From the NCBI GenBank assembly GCA_013400975.1, contig WBMZ01003002.1:1-64000 (forward strand): a stretch of DNA of 64,000 nt. The letters run 5' to 3'. Of this stretch, positions 1 to 11,370 are shown piece after piece. The notes below the pieces were generated by a model. That model was not told the origin of the DNA. It worked only from the letters and a program-made list of their open reading frames with translations, and did not search any database. Position 1 is the stretch's first letter. Each line of letters opens with the position of its first letter. Position numbers and translations under genes: made by a program. The DNA is from Atrichornis clamosus (Eukaryota > Chordata > Aves > Passeriformes > Menuridae).

Positions 1-78
1 GGCGGCGCCGGGCGCGGGCGGGGCGGGCGGAGCGGGAGCGGGCTCCGTGCGGCGCCGGGGTCCCGCCGCAGCCCCGCC
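1..78 (+). promoter_or_regulatory. GC-rich 5' flank / 5' UTR of FAAH copy 1
   Basis: The sequence before the first ATG is almost pure G+C, with GC-box (Sp1-like) runs such as GGGCGGGGC near 16-26 and no TATA box. This fits a CpG-island promoter or 5' UTR. The window edge cuts the region, so the transcription start cannot be placed. The assignment rests on base composition and position only. Confidence 0.45.
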
Positions 79-3000
79 ATGCGGGTCCCGCTGCCCGCGC
101 TGCTCGGCGGCTCGGCCCTGCTGCTGCTGCTGCTGCGATGGCGGCGGCGCCGGGCGCTCTGGAGGAAGGTGGCGGAGGCGCAGGAGCGGCAGGAGCGCAG
201 CCTGGTGCGGATGGAGGCGGCGGCGCGGCGCTTTCGGGAGCAGGTGAGTGCCGGGAGCCGCGGTCCCCGCTCCATCCCCCCCGGCGGGGGCTCCTCACCT
301 GGGCCCCCTCCCCATCGCACACCCCGTGCCGCGCTCCCGGCGAGGGGCAGCTCCTCGCCCGGCTGCCAGGTGCTCTCCCGGCTCCTGATATGGACCCACG
401 GGGATTTAGTGCTATTATTTTCCCTTTCTAAGACAAGGCGTGCCTCAGCATCGCAGCGATGGCCGCTGTCGCAGGGGTGGGGAGGAAACGCTGCCTGGGG
501 CAGGGGGGATAACGGGGTAACAGGCACGGGCAGCGAGGAGAGGAAAATCCCTGACAGAAAGCTTCCCGGCCCCACCGTCACGGTGGGAGGCTCAGGCTGT
601 GGAGACAGCGGAAGAGGCGAGAGGCGATGTGTTATCAGCAGAGGCCAAAGTGCAGCCGCAGCTGCGGGCAGGGATGCGATGGTGCCCCGCCAGGCAGCCC
701 GGGCTCGGGCTGGAGCAGAGCAGCTCACTCAGGTTCAGAGTCCACCTGGAGCCGTGAGGTTTGATACGTTTTTCATGGTATTTAGTAGGTGATGAGGAAA
801 TCTTTGCTCACCCAAAAATGACCAGCCAAGGGACTCCCTGGCTTTTGTGATTCCCTGTGCAAATGTATTGATGGTGCCAGAAGAGCTGGCTCCAGGTCTG
901 GTTTCATTCATTGGTGGAACAGTGTCTATAACCATGACACCAACTCAGTAATTCAGCAGACAGCATTGCACTGTCATTCCTTCAGGCTTGGCCGTGACCT
1001 GTCTGAACAAGGCTTCGTGAAAGGCTTTATTTTATTTAGCAGGTGCTTGGTGTGACTGGTCTGAACAGGAAGAAAAGCTGAGAAACCCCAGGCTAGTACT
1101 GGCCCTGAGGGTTTCACAGCATGCTCACTGGTGTCAGGTAGAGCAGGATGTGGGCTTGAGGCAGATACTACCTTTAGCGACTAAATTGCAAATAGTTTTT
1201 GGATGGATTATAGAGGAGACCAAGGAGAAAGGAGGAACTCATCAGCTGAAGTAGAGGTGTGACATTGCCTGTTCAACTTTCCTGTAGAATCCTTCTGTGA
1301 ACGTGGTCTCCATCCTCTCTCTGCCTTTGCCGGAGCTCTCCAAGAAACTCCGCGATGGCTCCCTCCCTCTGGACCATGTCTTTTATGCCTACGTGGGCAA
1401 GGTGAGGAGCAAGGGCATGGGACAGCATCTCACCCACAGTGGGGCTGAGTGTTTTTGGGAGTCCAGCACGAGGTTCCTACCTGCTTCAAATGCTGCTGAG
1501 CTGTCACGGCTCTCTGCTTAGTGATGGGTCCTTCTGTGGTTTTCTGTGAGTCATTAGAGAGCTGGGCATCTGCCTGCTATAGCTCTCAGCTTGGTTTGGA
1601 GGAAAAAGGAGCAGCAAACAGCATCTGTAGAGGCCATGCCTTCATGGAGGAATCCAGACCTCCTCTAGGACAGGTATACCTGTAGGGAAGTTGCAGAGTG
1701 CTGCTCTTGTATCCTCTCCATCCCCAAATGGGTTGTTAAACCTCAAAAAGTCAGTGTTTAAGTTCATTCTCTACTTTTGCCATAACGTTCTGATCACCTT
1801 CTGGGTTCCCTCTTTGGGATTATCGTTTATGCCACCCCAGAAGCTCAATCCAGAGGATAGTCTGTGGTATTCATCCGGGCTGAGTGCTTCCCTTCATCAC
1901 ATACCAGCTGGTGCTCTGGCCCCCTTGTGTCCAGAAATCATTTTGGAGTTTGGCATGAAAATCTCTTGAAAAGGAGCAGGAAGGGCTGATACCGACTGCT
2001 CAGATGGGGAGGTGGAACAGGGGGAAGAGGCAGGTGTCCTTTGCAGAACAGAAGGTCCTTGTGCAGCACTGCAGGCTGTGACGCACCTGCGGGCTTGTCC
2101 TGCTTTCCCCAAGGCCCTCCAAATCGCCACAGAAACCAACTGCATCACGGAGTTTCTGCAGGAAAGCGAGACCCAGCTCCGGAAAGCCAAGCAGATGGGG
2201 AAGCAAGGTCTGCTCTACGGGGTGCCAGTCAGCATCAAAGACTCCATCGACTGCCAGGTACCACTAGCGCAATTCCACGTGCCCTGAGATCCCCATGGGT
2301 TGAAGTTTGGTGGCAAGGAAAGGTTTGACCTCAGCACCTGGCTTGACTTTGTCATAGCTGATGTGGGATGGGCTGCCCGGGCAGGTGAGGGGCTTTGCTG
2401 CCCATCTCTCATGTGATCCAACAGAGAAGGCTGGTCAGATTCACTGTCAATACACCACGCAGCGTGTGTGTGATGGATGGATTTTTGAAGGTGCATGTAT
2501 GTGCTTAAATGTATAGATAAAAATACGGGGATAGGGGAATTGCAGTTCTCTTTCTGGAGATCTCATTGTCCTGTGTTCCCAGGGTCATGATTCCACGTTG
2601 GGGTTTATAAAAAATCTCAATAAACCTGCAGCAGAGGACAGCGTGGTGGTGCAGGTGCTCAGGAGACAGGGGGCAATTCCATTTGTCAAGACCAATGTTC
2701 CCCAGTCCCTCATCAGGTACGTGTGTGCTCCATTCCCTCAGCATTGCAGCAGTGCTCCCTTCCTCTTCTCAAGGGAGGTTTTCTCTCTAGTCTCATTCTC
2801 ATTTCCCACTTCTTTTTATATAACAACACCTGGTCCCCCATCCTTCGTGTCTGTAAGTTTCACTTTAAAAAGTAAACACATTTACACTGAAGATGAAAAT
2901 TAACTCTAGTTCCAAATGAAATAAAGAAGCAAATGAGGAGAAGGAGAGAAGAGAAACTATCACTGGTCGGTCCTATCCTGGGTGTTTTTTAATCACTTTT

Positions 3001-6000
3001 CTTTTTATCTTTTTTTAAATTCACTTCTCGGAGATGATCCTTTTAACTCTACAGTGCAAACACATATTCATGGAAGGGGAAGCTAGTTAAGCTAACGACC
3101 TCAAAGTATCATACCCCCAAAAATTCCTGCTATATCTGGCAAGACCACTCTTGGTGTCATTGATATGAGGTGAGCTCAGGTGTGCCCTGCTGGACAGCCA
3201 CCCTTGCAGTGTCCCTGTGCCCTGCCAAGTGAGCTCTGGCAAAGCTCCTCTGCGGGTGACTCTTGCCCAAGACCTATGAAATGCCTTCCTTAAGGTGATG
3301 TGGCAACAACTGACCATGGTTCAAAAAAGCCATGCAAAGAGGTTGTCCCGGGGATTATCAGATCTTGCACCAGTTTCTGGGGAGGTCCAGTGTCAGGTAT
3401 CTCTGCAGTTGGCGATTGGCCTGTTCTCAAGCAGGGGCTGTCCTGTGGCACTCTGGACTACCTGAACACAGAGACTTCCCAGCAGGGTTGATGTATTTGT
3501 GATGTCCATGTAACAACTAGTGAACTACCTGATTACCTTCTCAAGGTCTTTTTGTAGTGGCTGGGCTCCATAGCAGCACATACCTGCATTCCTCACTTGA
3601 AATCTCTCTCTCTCTCTCTCTTTAGCTATGACTGCAAGAACTTAATCTTTGGTCAGACATGCAACCCTCTGCTCTACACCAGAAGCCCTGGAGGCTCCTC
3701 TGGTGGAGAAGGGGCACTTGTAGGAGGTGGTGGGTCCATCTTGGGCATTGGGACAGATGTAGGAGGGAGCCTGCGTTTTCCTGCTGCCTTCTGTGGGATC
3801 TGTGCACTCAAACCCACTGGGAACAGACTCAGGTACTGTGAGAAATGCAGTGATGTCTCCGGGTGAGATCCACCCTACCAACTGCTGTGCTGGGATGATC
3901 CTACTCCTGTGGGCAAGGGAAACTTGGGAGGAACTGTGAAGGGCTCATTTATCCCTCCTGCCTGGGCATTTTCTGGGGCCTTTGTGGGGGAAGCACTGGT
4001 TCCCCCAGAACAGAAGTGGGGAGACCTCTCCATCTGCATGCTAAGGGGATGGTTGTTCCTGACTGACAAGGCCTAAATCACTCAGGCCTAGGCTGAGTCT
4101 CTCTTGGGCTTCCCGTCAGCTCTTCCTTCTGCCAACCTTTGCATCTGCAGTCTTATTAACACTTGCTCCTGCTTAAAGACTTTCCCTTCAATGAAAACTA
4201 CTCAGATGCTGTATTTTGTGTGTCTCTTTTCTTTGCAGCAAAAGAGGAATAATGTCTGGAGTCGTTGGGCAGAAGGCAGGTAGGGATTGAAGTCTGTCCC
4301 CCAGAGTGTTCAGCAGGGCAGGGATGAGAAGGACCCTCACCTGGTTATGGGGGACTTTCTCCATCACCTTTAGAGAGAAGCAGGTTCCCTTTCAGGAACT
4401 CTTTTTTAGAGAGCCACCCCCATACTGTGATTTCTGAGAAACTGAAGTACGTGTGAACTGAGAGGTGCAGTTTGTGTAGTGTAAACCACAACACACCCTG
4501 TTATCCTCAGGGTGTGGCCTTGTCTGCCACTGCTTCGTGGGGGTGGCATTAGCAAGTCAAAGTGGATGTCTGGTGTGGTCCTCATGCCATGATTGACAAA
4601 ACTTTTTGGTTTTTTTTTTTTTTTTAAATCATGAAACGGAGATGCCAGGGCACATATTAATGGATAGCAACTCTGGGCCCATAACGATGGACCTGCTGGT
4701 GGGAAGACACTTGTGGGCATCCCCAGCCCAATTCTTAAAGAGGAACTTTTGCCAACACTAGACTAAGACAAAACAATGCCAAGAGGCCCTGGTTTTGCAG
4801 AACATGCCCTTGAAAGGCCCCCAGCCATGAATGCTCTGTTGTGGTCTCTTGCAGTGGCTGCAGCAGTGGGACCAATGGCAAAAGACGTGGAGAGCCTGGC
4901 GCTGTGCCTGCGGGCGCTCCTGAGCGAGGACATGTTCAGCCTGGACAGCACAGTGCCGCCCCTTCCCTTCAATGAAGAGGTACAGCACCTCCGTGGGGAG
5001 AGCTGCAGGTCTCTGGGGAGAGCTGCAGGCTGAAAACGCCTGACCTGTGGGTGGACACGTGGGGCAAGGCAGGTGCTGCTTTCTAGGTTTGCCCTGTTGC
5101 TTGGGTGTACTGCTGGCTCCACTGGCCCCCTTCCAGCCAGCATTTCCCTCGCCCTGCAGGTGTATTCCAGCACCAAACCCCTCCGCATCGGCTACTATGA
5201 AACCGATTTCTTCACCATGCCCAGCCCTGCCATGAGACGCGCCGTACGCGAGACCAAGCAGCTGCTGGAGGAGGCCGGACACACGGTAGGAGCCTTGGGG
5301 CTGCTTAGATGTCAGGGGAACGAGCCCGTCCTGTGCCTTCTGACTCATCAGTTGTTGCCCAAAGGGAAAACATCATTTTCAGGGAAGGATGGATGAGGTG
5401 GGGAAGACCTGGTAGCCTCAGGTGCTGGAGGCTTTCATGAGGGCTTGTCAGGAAATCCTCAGCCCAGCTCCGCCTGTTTCAAGCCCTCCATGGCATCTCC
5501 CACACAGTGCCCTTGTGCCTGTGCCACTGATACTTTCCTCCATTGTCCTTCCAGCTGGTGCCCTTTGAACTCACAAATGTGGACTACGTGATCTTTAACT
5601 TCTGTGTCAGGGGAATGTTTGCAGATGGGGGCACCTCCTTTGTCAAGAAGTTGTAAGTATGGCCTGGAACGATTTGGTGGGATTGGTGCCTGTCTATAAA
5701 AATCCTCCCTAGGGCCTGGCTGGCATCTGGACACAAGTAGTAGATCTACTGGATATAGATAGTGGCTGATAGGCACTGGGGGACTTAACATCAAGCGATT
5801 CAGCTGAAGCTTGGTTCTCTTTGGGATTGTTACCAGCCTTGAAAGGAGAATGGGAGCAGATACGCTACAAAAGATGTGATAATCAAGTGTTGCCCAGCAG
5901 AATGGAGCAAACCTCTTTTTGTCACTTAGGCTGTTCAGAGGGGTTGGCCTTGGGAAAGCTGATCTGTGATTGCTTCCAACCACTGCTCAGCTAAACACCC

Positions 6001-8427
6001 CTTTCCCTTTCAGCAAAGGGGAGATGGAGAAAGGTGGCATGGGACTGTTCTTCTGGTTGGCAAAGTCACCACACTGGCTGAAAACTGTCCTCTCCTGGAT
6101 TTCCAAACCTTTCGTAAGGTCCATTTCTTTCTAGCATAGATGGAGTTAAGCTATCTGTGGTGAATACCTTGTCTCCCATTGCAGTAAGGCTTTGTCATAG
6201 AGAAATCGCCAGGCATTGCTTCCTGGCTTGCTCACGTCTCCAAACTGGAGTGATGCTATTGCTGTTCCTTCTCTCCCCACTTTGGGGAGCATCCACAAGT
6301 CCTGCCTGAACACTGAGTAAACAGCTTGTATTTGTGACTTGAGCTGTCTCAGAGGACAGTGCTGGGATTCACGTAAATTATTTTCCTTTTTTTTTTTACT
6401 TTCTGCTTCCCAGGTGCCTCGATTTTCAAGCATCATAAGAAGTATGAAAGCAAAGTGAGTAAATCTGAGCCTGAGCAAATGTGTGAAGATTGGGTTTGAA
6501 GCAGTGTTTGCTACATTATTGGTGCTACTGCAGGTGCACGTGTCTGAGAGAATGCAGGGCAGGAAACACAAGGGTGGGAGCAAACTGAGAGCAGTCTGTG
6601 TCAACACCAAAACCCTGCTGGGTTTGGAAAACTGTTCCAGTATTGAGGGTGGGAGTGAGAGCAGGGGCTCACAGCCTCTTACTTAGGAAGTGGATGAAAC
6701 CTGTGGGAATGAAATACGGTGTTGGCTTCAGCACTGGTTAATGTATCCATCATGCCCAGAGGTAGGGACCCCATAAGGCAGAAATGAGGTGTATGCACAG
6801 GGAAGGAGGCTTGCTGTACCATGTCAGTGTTGAGCAGTTAGTGGTGAGAAAGGACTCAAATCCTGTCACAGAGGGGGTGTCAATGTCCTCCCTTCCCTCG
6901 GCTGCAGCTCCAGGGGCAGAGATAACCTGTGCCCATTTGTTTTTTGCTGTTCTTCCTGGCCTCTAAAGATGCTTTTTGCAGCACCTTTTGATGCCTTTCA
7001 TTGGGTTTTTTCCCCTTTTACAGCACAGTGGATGAAGTCTGGAGTCTTCATCATGAAATTGAGGTAAAGTATTGCAGTTCTGGGTTAAATAGATTTTGTT
7101 TGATTTCTCTTTGGGAAGAAGAGGCAGATTCACCACCCTCCAAGATTAGGAGATGATCAGGTCACGGGTGATGTAAGGTGGGAATACATCACTCCTCAAC
7201 AGATCTCACTTGGATGTGCAAATTCTCAGCACATTTAAACATTAGAACAACACTTAGGAAAGTTCGTGATCCCAAATCAGACCTGAATTTTTTACACCTA
7301 CACTTGAAAACTGGGTCATCAGCCGCAGCAGACTTGCCTTTATTTCCCTTCTGGTTTCTTCAAGACCCATATCCACGTCCCAGGTCACCATGTGCCCATG
7401 CACTCAGTCTTTCCCCACCTCCAGTTTACCAGGGAAAGGGTGCTTTGTATGCTGGGAGGACTACTGTCCAGGCAGCAAAGAGTCGATGAATTTTAGCAGG
7501 ATCAGGCCTGTTGGCTGCTCCCAGGGAAGGGTCAAGAGTCCAGCTGGACGCCCAAGGAGAGCATCAGTCGGCAGCTGTGGGACAGTACATCCACCCCACT
7601 GACCACCAGTGCATTTCCTCCTCAGGACTTTTGCCACCAGTTCATTGCCCAGTGGAGAAAGCTGAATCTGGATGTGATGCTTTGTCCCATGCTGGGCCCA
7701 GCTCTCGGCATCGGCTACCCTGGGAAGCTCTCAGGTAGGAGGCCAACAGGGCACCTTTGCCTCAAGCGTGCCCCTACTGTGGCACTCCGCCAGTATCCAC
7801 GAGGGGCATTCCTCCTCCCCTCCCATCCCCAGGGTGCTGGCCAGTGGTAGGAAGAGCTCAACTCTTGGGACAGCTGCAGCCCCAGCCCATGGGGTGCACC
7901 CAGGACAGCCCCCCGGTGTAGTGGGAGCCAAAGGGCCGGTTTCTGTCCCCTCAGCCCTTGAGTTCCTGGTACAGGTCCCCTATTAGCTGGAAGCTTGCCT
8001 ACACAGAGGGGGTGGAGGCTTTCCCTGTGCCAGCTGGCACTGTGAGCTCCCCCTCTCCCCCAGTGGCAGTCAGCTACACCATGCTCTACAACGCCTTGGA
8101 CTTCCCTGCTGGCGTGGTCCCCGTCACGCTGGTGACGGATGAGGACGAGGAGGAGCTGAAGAGCTACAAGGGATACTATCGGGACTGGTGGGACCGGACC
8201 CTGGTGAAGGTGAGTGGTGCCAGGTTCTCCAAGGGCACGAGCACTCCCATCTGTTCCCCTGGACATCCCCATGCCCTCTCTTGTTCTCTGTGCCACAGGC
8301 TTTTCGTGGCAGCGTGGGGATGCCCGTGGCCGTGCAGTGCGTGGCCTTGCCCTGGCAGGAGGAGCTGTGCCTGCGCTTCATGAAGGAGGTGGAGACCCTC
8401 AGCCTGAAGAAGAACAGTCTCTTCTGA
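79..8427 (+). CDS. FAAH: Fatty-acid amide hydrolase 1 (FAAH), copy 1 of tandem array
   Basis: Integral membrane serine hydrolase that degrades fatty acid amides such as anandamide and oleamide at the ER. I assembled 15 coding exons: 79-243, 1288-1401, 2114-2257, 2583-2716, 3626-3832, 4239-4279, 4855-4979, 5160-5285, 5555-5652, 6014-6113, 6414-6454, 7024-7063, 7626-7734, 8064-8209, 8299-8427. They join in frame to 572 aa (human 579) with GT-AG introns throughout. Residues about 8-20 form a Leu-rich membrane helix followed by an Arg cluster. The amidase-signature triad is visible: Lys135 in VSIKD, Ser210 in PGGSSGGEG and Ser234 in VGGSLRFP (human 142/217/241, constant offset 7). The Pro-rich PPLPF segment and the C-terminal [11 protein letters not shown] block are present. 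The ATG at 79 is the only start ahead of the membrane helix. Of the three copies it most resembles mammalian FAAH. Exon 11 is 41 nt, against 44 in copies 2 and 3. That it is the FAAH orthologue is inferred from resemblance. Confidence 0.93.
3602..3622 (+). repeat. (TC)n microsatellite forming the exon-5 polypyrimidine tract of FAAH copy 1
   Basis: About ten TC dinucleotides sit directly before the TTTAG acceptor of exon 5, which carries both nucleophilic-site serines. The tract doubles as the polypyrimidine tract, so its length could vary and affect splicing. That effect is inference. Confidence 0.8.
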
Positions 8428-8974
8428 GCCCCATGCACTCACCTGGAGCAGGATCCCAGCCAGCACCAGCGTGGGTCATCCTTTGGTCTGACCCCCAGGA
8501 CTCTTTTCCCCTCAGCAGGGATGTGGCGGTGGCTGGGCTGGCTGCTGGCTTTGGTGTGAGGGGAAAGTGAGGCAAGCTCTGACGTGGTGGAGCTCTTCCA
8601 GTCATTGTCCTAATACAGTACTTTTTATTATCTCAGTCTGTTATTTCAAGTCTGTGTTTGTGTGTGGGGTTGGGCTGGATTTTAACCACCCCAGGGAAAC
8701 ACAGGGACATGATCTCTCTCTTGCAAATGGGGAAGCTGGGGCATGGGGACTGGTTTTGTCCAAGATGCTCAGTCTACTGCTTGGAGTGCTGTGGGAACAG
8801 GGATTTCCCCCTCTGTTTTCAGCTCCCTGAAGATGAAATCTGGCGCTTTCCCTAGCACAGAGCAGCAATCAGAAGTGCAAGCTGAGCCTGCATGCAGACT
8901 CTGGCAAGCAGCGAGGGAGCTGGCCCCCTTCCCACAGCACAGGGCTGCTGGCACCCTGCACACCATGGAGGAGA

Positions 8975-9232
8975 AATCATAGAATCACAGAATGGTTTGT
9001 GTTGGAAGGGACCTTAGAGATCATCTCATTCCAACCCCCTGCCCTGGGCAGGGACACCTTCTACAAGATCAAGTTGCTCAGGGCCCCACCCAGCCTGATA
9101 TCAAGCACTGCCAGGAATAAGGCATCCACAGCTTCTCTGGGCAGCCTGTGCCAGGGCCTCACCACCCTCATGGGAAAGAATTTCTTCTGACATCTTACCT
9201 AAATCCACCCTTTTTCAGTTTGAACCCTGTAT
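8975..9232 (-). mobile_element. CR1 LINE 3' end (5'-truncated)
   Basis: The block opens with AATCATAGAATCACAGAATGG, followed by a GTTGGAAGGGACCTTAGAGATCA-type segment. This is the reverse complement of the conserved 3' end of avian CR1 retroposons. Orientation is therefore minus. It lacks coding sequence and is a dead 5'-truncated copy, as is usual for the family. Confidence 0.85.
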
Positions 9233-11010
9233 TGAGCAGCATGCCAGGGTCAGATGGACAGCAGACAGCCTGCCCTGCACACCCTCTCCTGCCATTTGGC
9301 CCATGCCTGGTTTTCCAGCAGAGTTTTCCAGCCACTGGCAGCTACTGTCACGGATTGGCAGCGCTGGCTGCTCCTGGCAGGTTTCCAAGGTTGTTCCAGA
9401 AAGGAATATCACAATGCAAAAGTGTTTTCCCAATGTAGGAATGTCAAAAGCAGATTGTAACAAACCTCTGGCAGGATTAATGTTTGGGTTTTTAATGTAT
9501 TATTGTTTAAACCAGAGCCGTGCAAAAGCGTGGAGTCTTTTTAAGGGCTGGGAGAGTGTTTATCGCAGCCAAGGAGAAAGTAGCCCTCAGGATCCCATTC
9601 TTTATCAACAGGGTTTGAAAACTGGAGGGAGGGAGCTCCAGGCATCCCATGACTGAATGCTATGTAAAACCAAGCCCAGAAGAGTCCAGGTGGGGTTTTT
9701 CACCAGTTACAGGTGTTCTCTTCCCACACAGAAAATGCTGAATGGGGTTATCTGTGTTTTAAAATTGAAGCCTGGAGCAAAGTCAGTGCCACCTGCACCC
9801 ACGTTCCCAGAAAGCCAAGCACTGTATCGCTGTTAGTTTAACCACTTTCCCTGACATGGAGCTGGGCAGGGTGCAGGAGTCCAAACCATGGAGCCACCAG
9901 TAAACCTGAACCTATAATTATTCCTCCCTGGAATTCCTCACTGAACGAAGAGCTCCAGCGAGCTGTGCTCGTGACCATGGGACAGTGCACCAGGCAGGGC
10001 TGGAGCTGCTGAGTGGCTTGGGAACTTGAGGCTGCCAAAAGGACACTGAAGCTTAAGGCTGGGGTGGGGCAATGAAGACCACATCCCCACAGTCAGTGGG
10101 GAGAGGTTGGTGACACCCACACCGGGTTGTTTGGCTCATTTTGCTGCCCGCCCTGTCCAAATAGGGAGGATCCTCCTCACCTTTCCAGTCAGCAAACAGT
10201 TTCTCTGCAAGGTCTCACACCTTCCCCAAGCTTCCTCCCTGCTGCCACAGGAGTAATCCCATGGGACGCGTCTGTAACAGGTAAGAAGGTAACATGATAT
10301 GGGAGCACGACCACTGGCTTCAGTCCCCAGACAGGACCTCTCCACCAGAGAGCAATGGTTACCCTGGGTGAGTCCCCTTACAGTGGCTGCTGCCTGGAGC
10401 AGGGCCCGCGTCTCTCCAGATAGAGCTGGGTTGCCTTGCATCTTGGCAATGAGCTCTCAGAGGCGTACCCTGGCCCTTCCCTGTGGGCTTGCAGATGCTT
10501 GAGGATTCAGAGAAGCTTAATTTTTTCAGCCCCTCCTTTCCGCGCTGAGCCACGGGACAGTCCTGGGCAGGGGGAGCACCTGTGGCAAGGGGCAGCTGGT
10601 AAGACTACGTGGTCCCGCTCCTTTTCGTTCTGCTGGCTGGAGGATAGCTTAGAAACTGGAGAGCGGAGAGGACTCTGGATCTATCAGAGGGGACTTTCCA
10701 TAAGTGCTCACCTCTGATCCAGGTTGACAAAAGACTTTTCAAGGGGGCTTGGCTTGAAAATGATACAGAGCTGTCATACTCCTTGAAGGCGTCTTCTGAT
10801 AGCATTTTCAGAGTCACTGTGTCCTCCTGCTTGCACCTTCATTCTCTTGGTTCTCCTGAGCCCCCACCTCTCCACAGGTGCATTGTCGCTCCCTGCACGA
10901 GGTTCCCCAGGGCAAGCAGAACTACATTTTCCCAGGCTCAAAGGGCTGTAGGTGATGCTGCCTGAGGGACAGGGGTGATGGCGGAGCACCTCTAGTTAAT
11001 GGACTCGACT

Positions 11011-11023
11011 GTTAATTAATGAG
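11011..11023 (+). promoter_or_regulatory. Candidate HNF1 site upstream of FAAH-like copy 2
   Basis: GTTAATTAATGAG matches the palindromic HNF1 consensus GTTAATNATTAAC at 10 of 13 positions, with an intact left half-site, about 350 bp before the copy 2 ATG. HNF1 drives kidney and liver genes, and chicken VDHAP was described from kidney mitochondria-related work, so the site is plausible. Only the motif match is observed. Confidence 0.3.
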
Positions 11024-11370
11024 GTAGGTATAGTAGGGGTAGCCCAGAGCTGGGCTTTGCAGACATTCAGCTCTGTGTGTAGCCAGGCGCAGCAGCAGCC
11101 GCTGGTGGGGGAAAACACAGCCTTGGGGATACCCCCCAGACTGAGTGATCTGAGCGCACCGCTTTGCAGCCTGACCCGCAGTGCTGCTCCAGCAGGCAGA
11201 CCCTTTCAAAGTCCGTGGTCTGTAAAGTCCATTCCTGGACTTTGTTAAAGCAACTCCACCTCAGAGCTGATCCTGCACAGCAGGCAGGCGCAGGGTCTGC
11301 GTTCATCAGCCCTCCCAAGGAGAAGGTGGGAAACCCAGCTGCCTACAGCTGGACCTAAGAGTGAGAAATC

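Larger units (their letters stand above)
8428..11370. other. Intergenic region between FAAH copies 1 and 2
   Basis: After the copy 1 stop codon comes a short 3' UTR. The only poly(A)-like hexamer I see is the weak variant AATACA at 8612-8617. A CR1 fragment lies at 8975-9232. The rest, up to the copy 2 start, contains no exon with homology to the flanking genes and no convincing open frame. The last 400 bases are presumably the copy 2 promoter and 5' UTR and carry a candidate HNF1 site. Confidence 0.5.

Noticed and set aside
79..792. 237-codon frame continuing past FAAH exon 1
   Set aside because: Similarity to FAAH stops at the GTGAGT donor at 244. The remainder is intron read-through.
4758..5348. 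196-codon minus-strand frame antisense to FAAH exons 7-8
   Set aside because: Shadow of coding exons with no homology of its own.
9148..9463. Open frames around 9.1-9.5 kb
   Set aside because: They cover the CR1 3' end and adjacent unique DNA, and do not match CR1 ORF2 or any gene.
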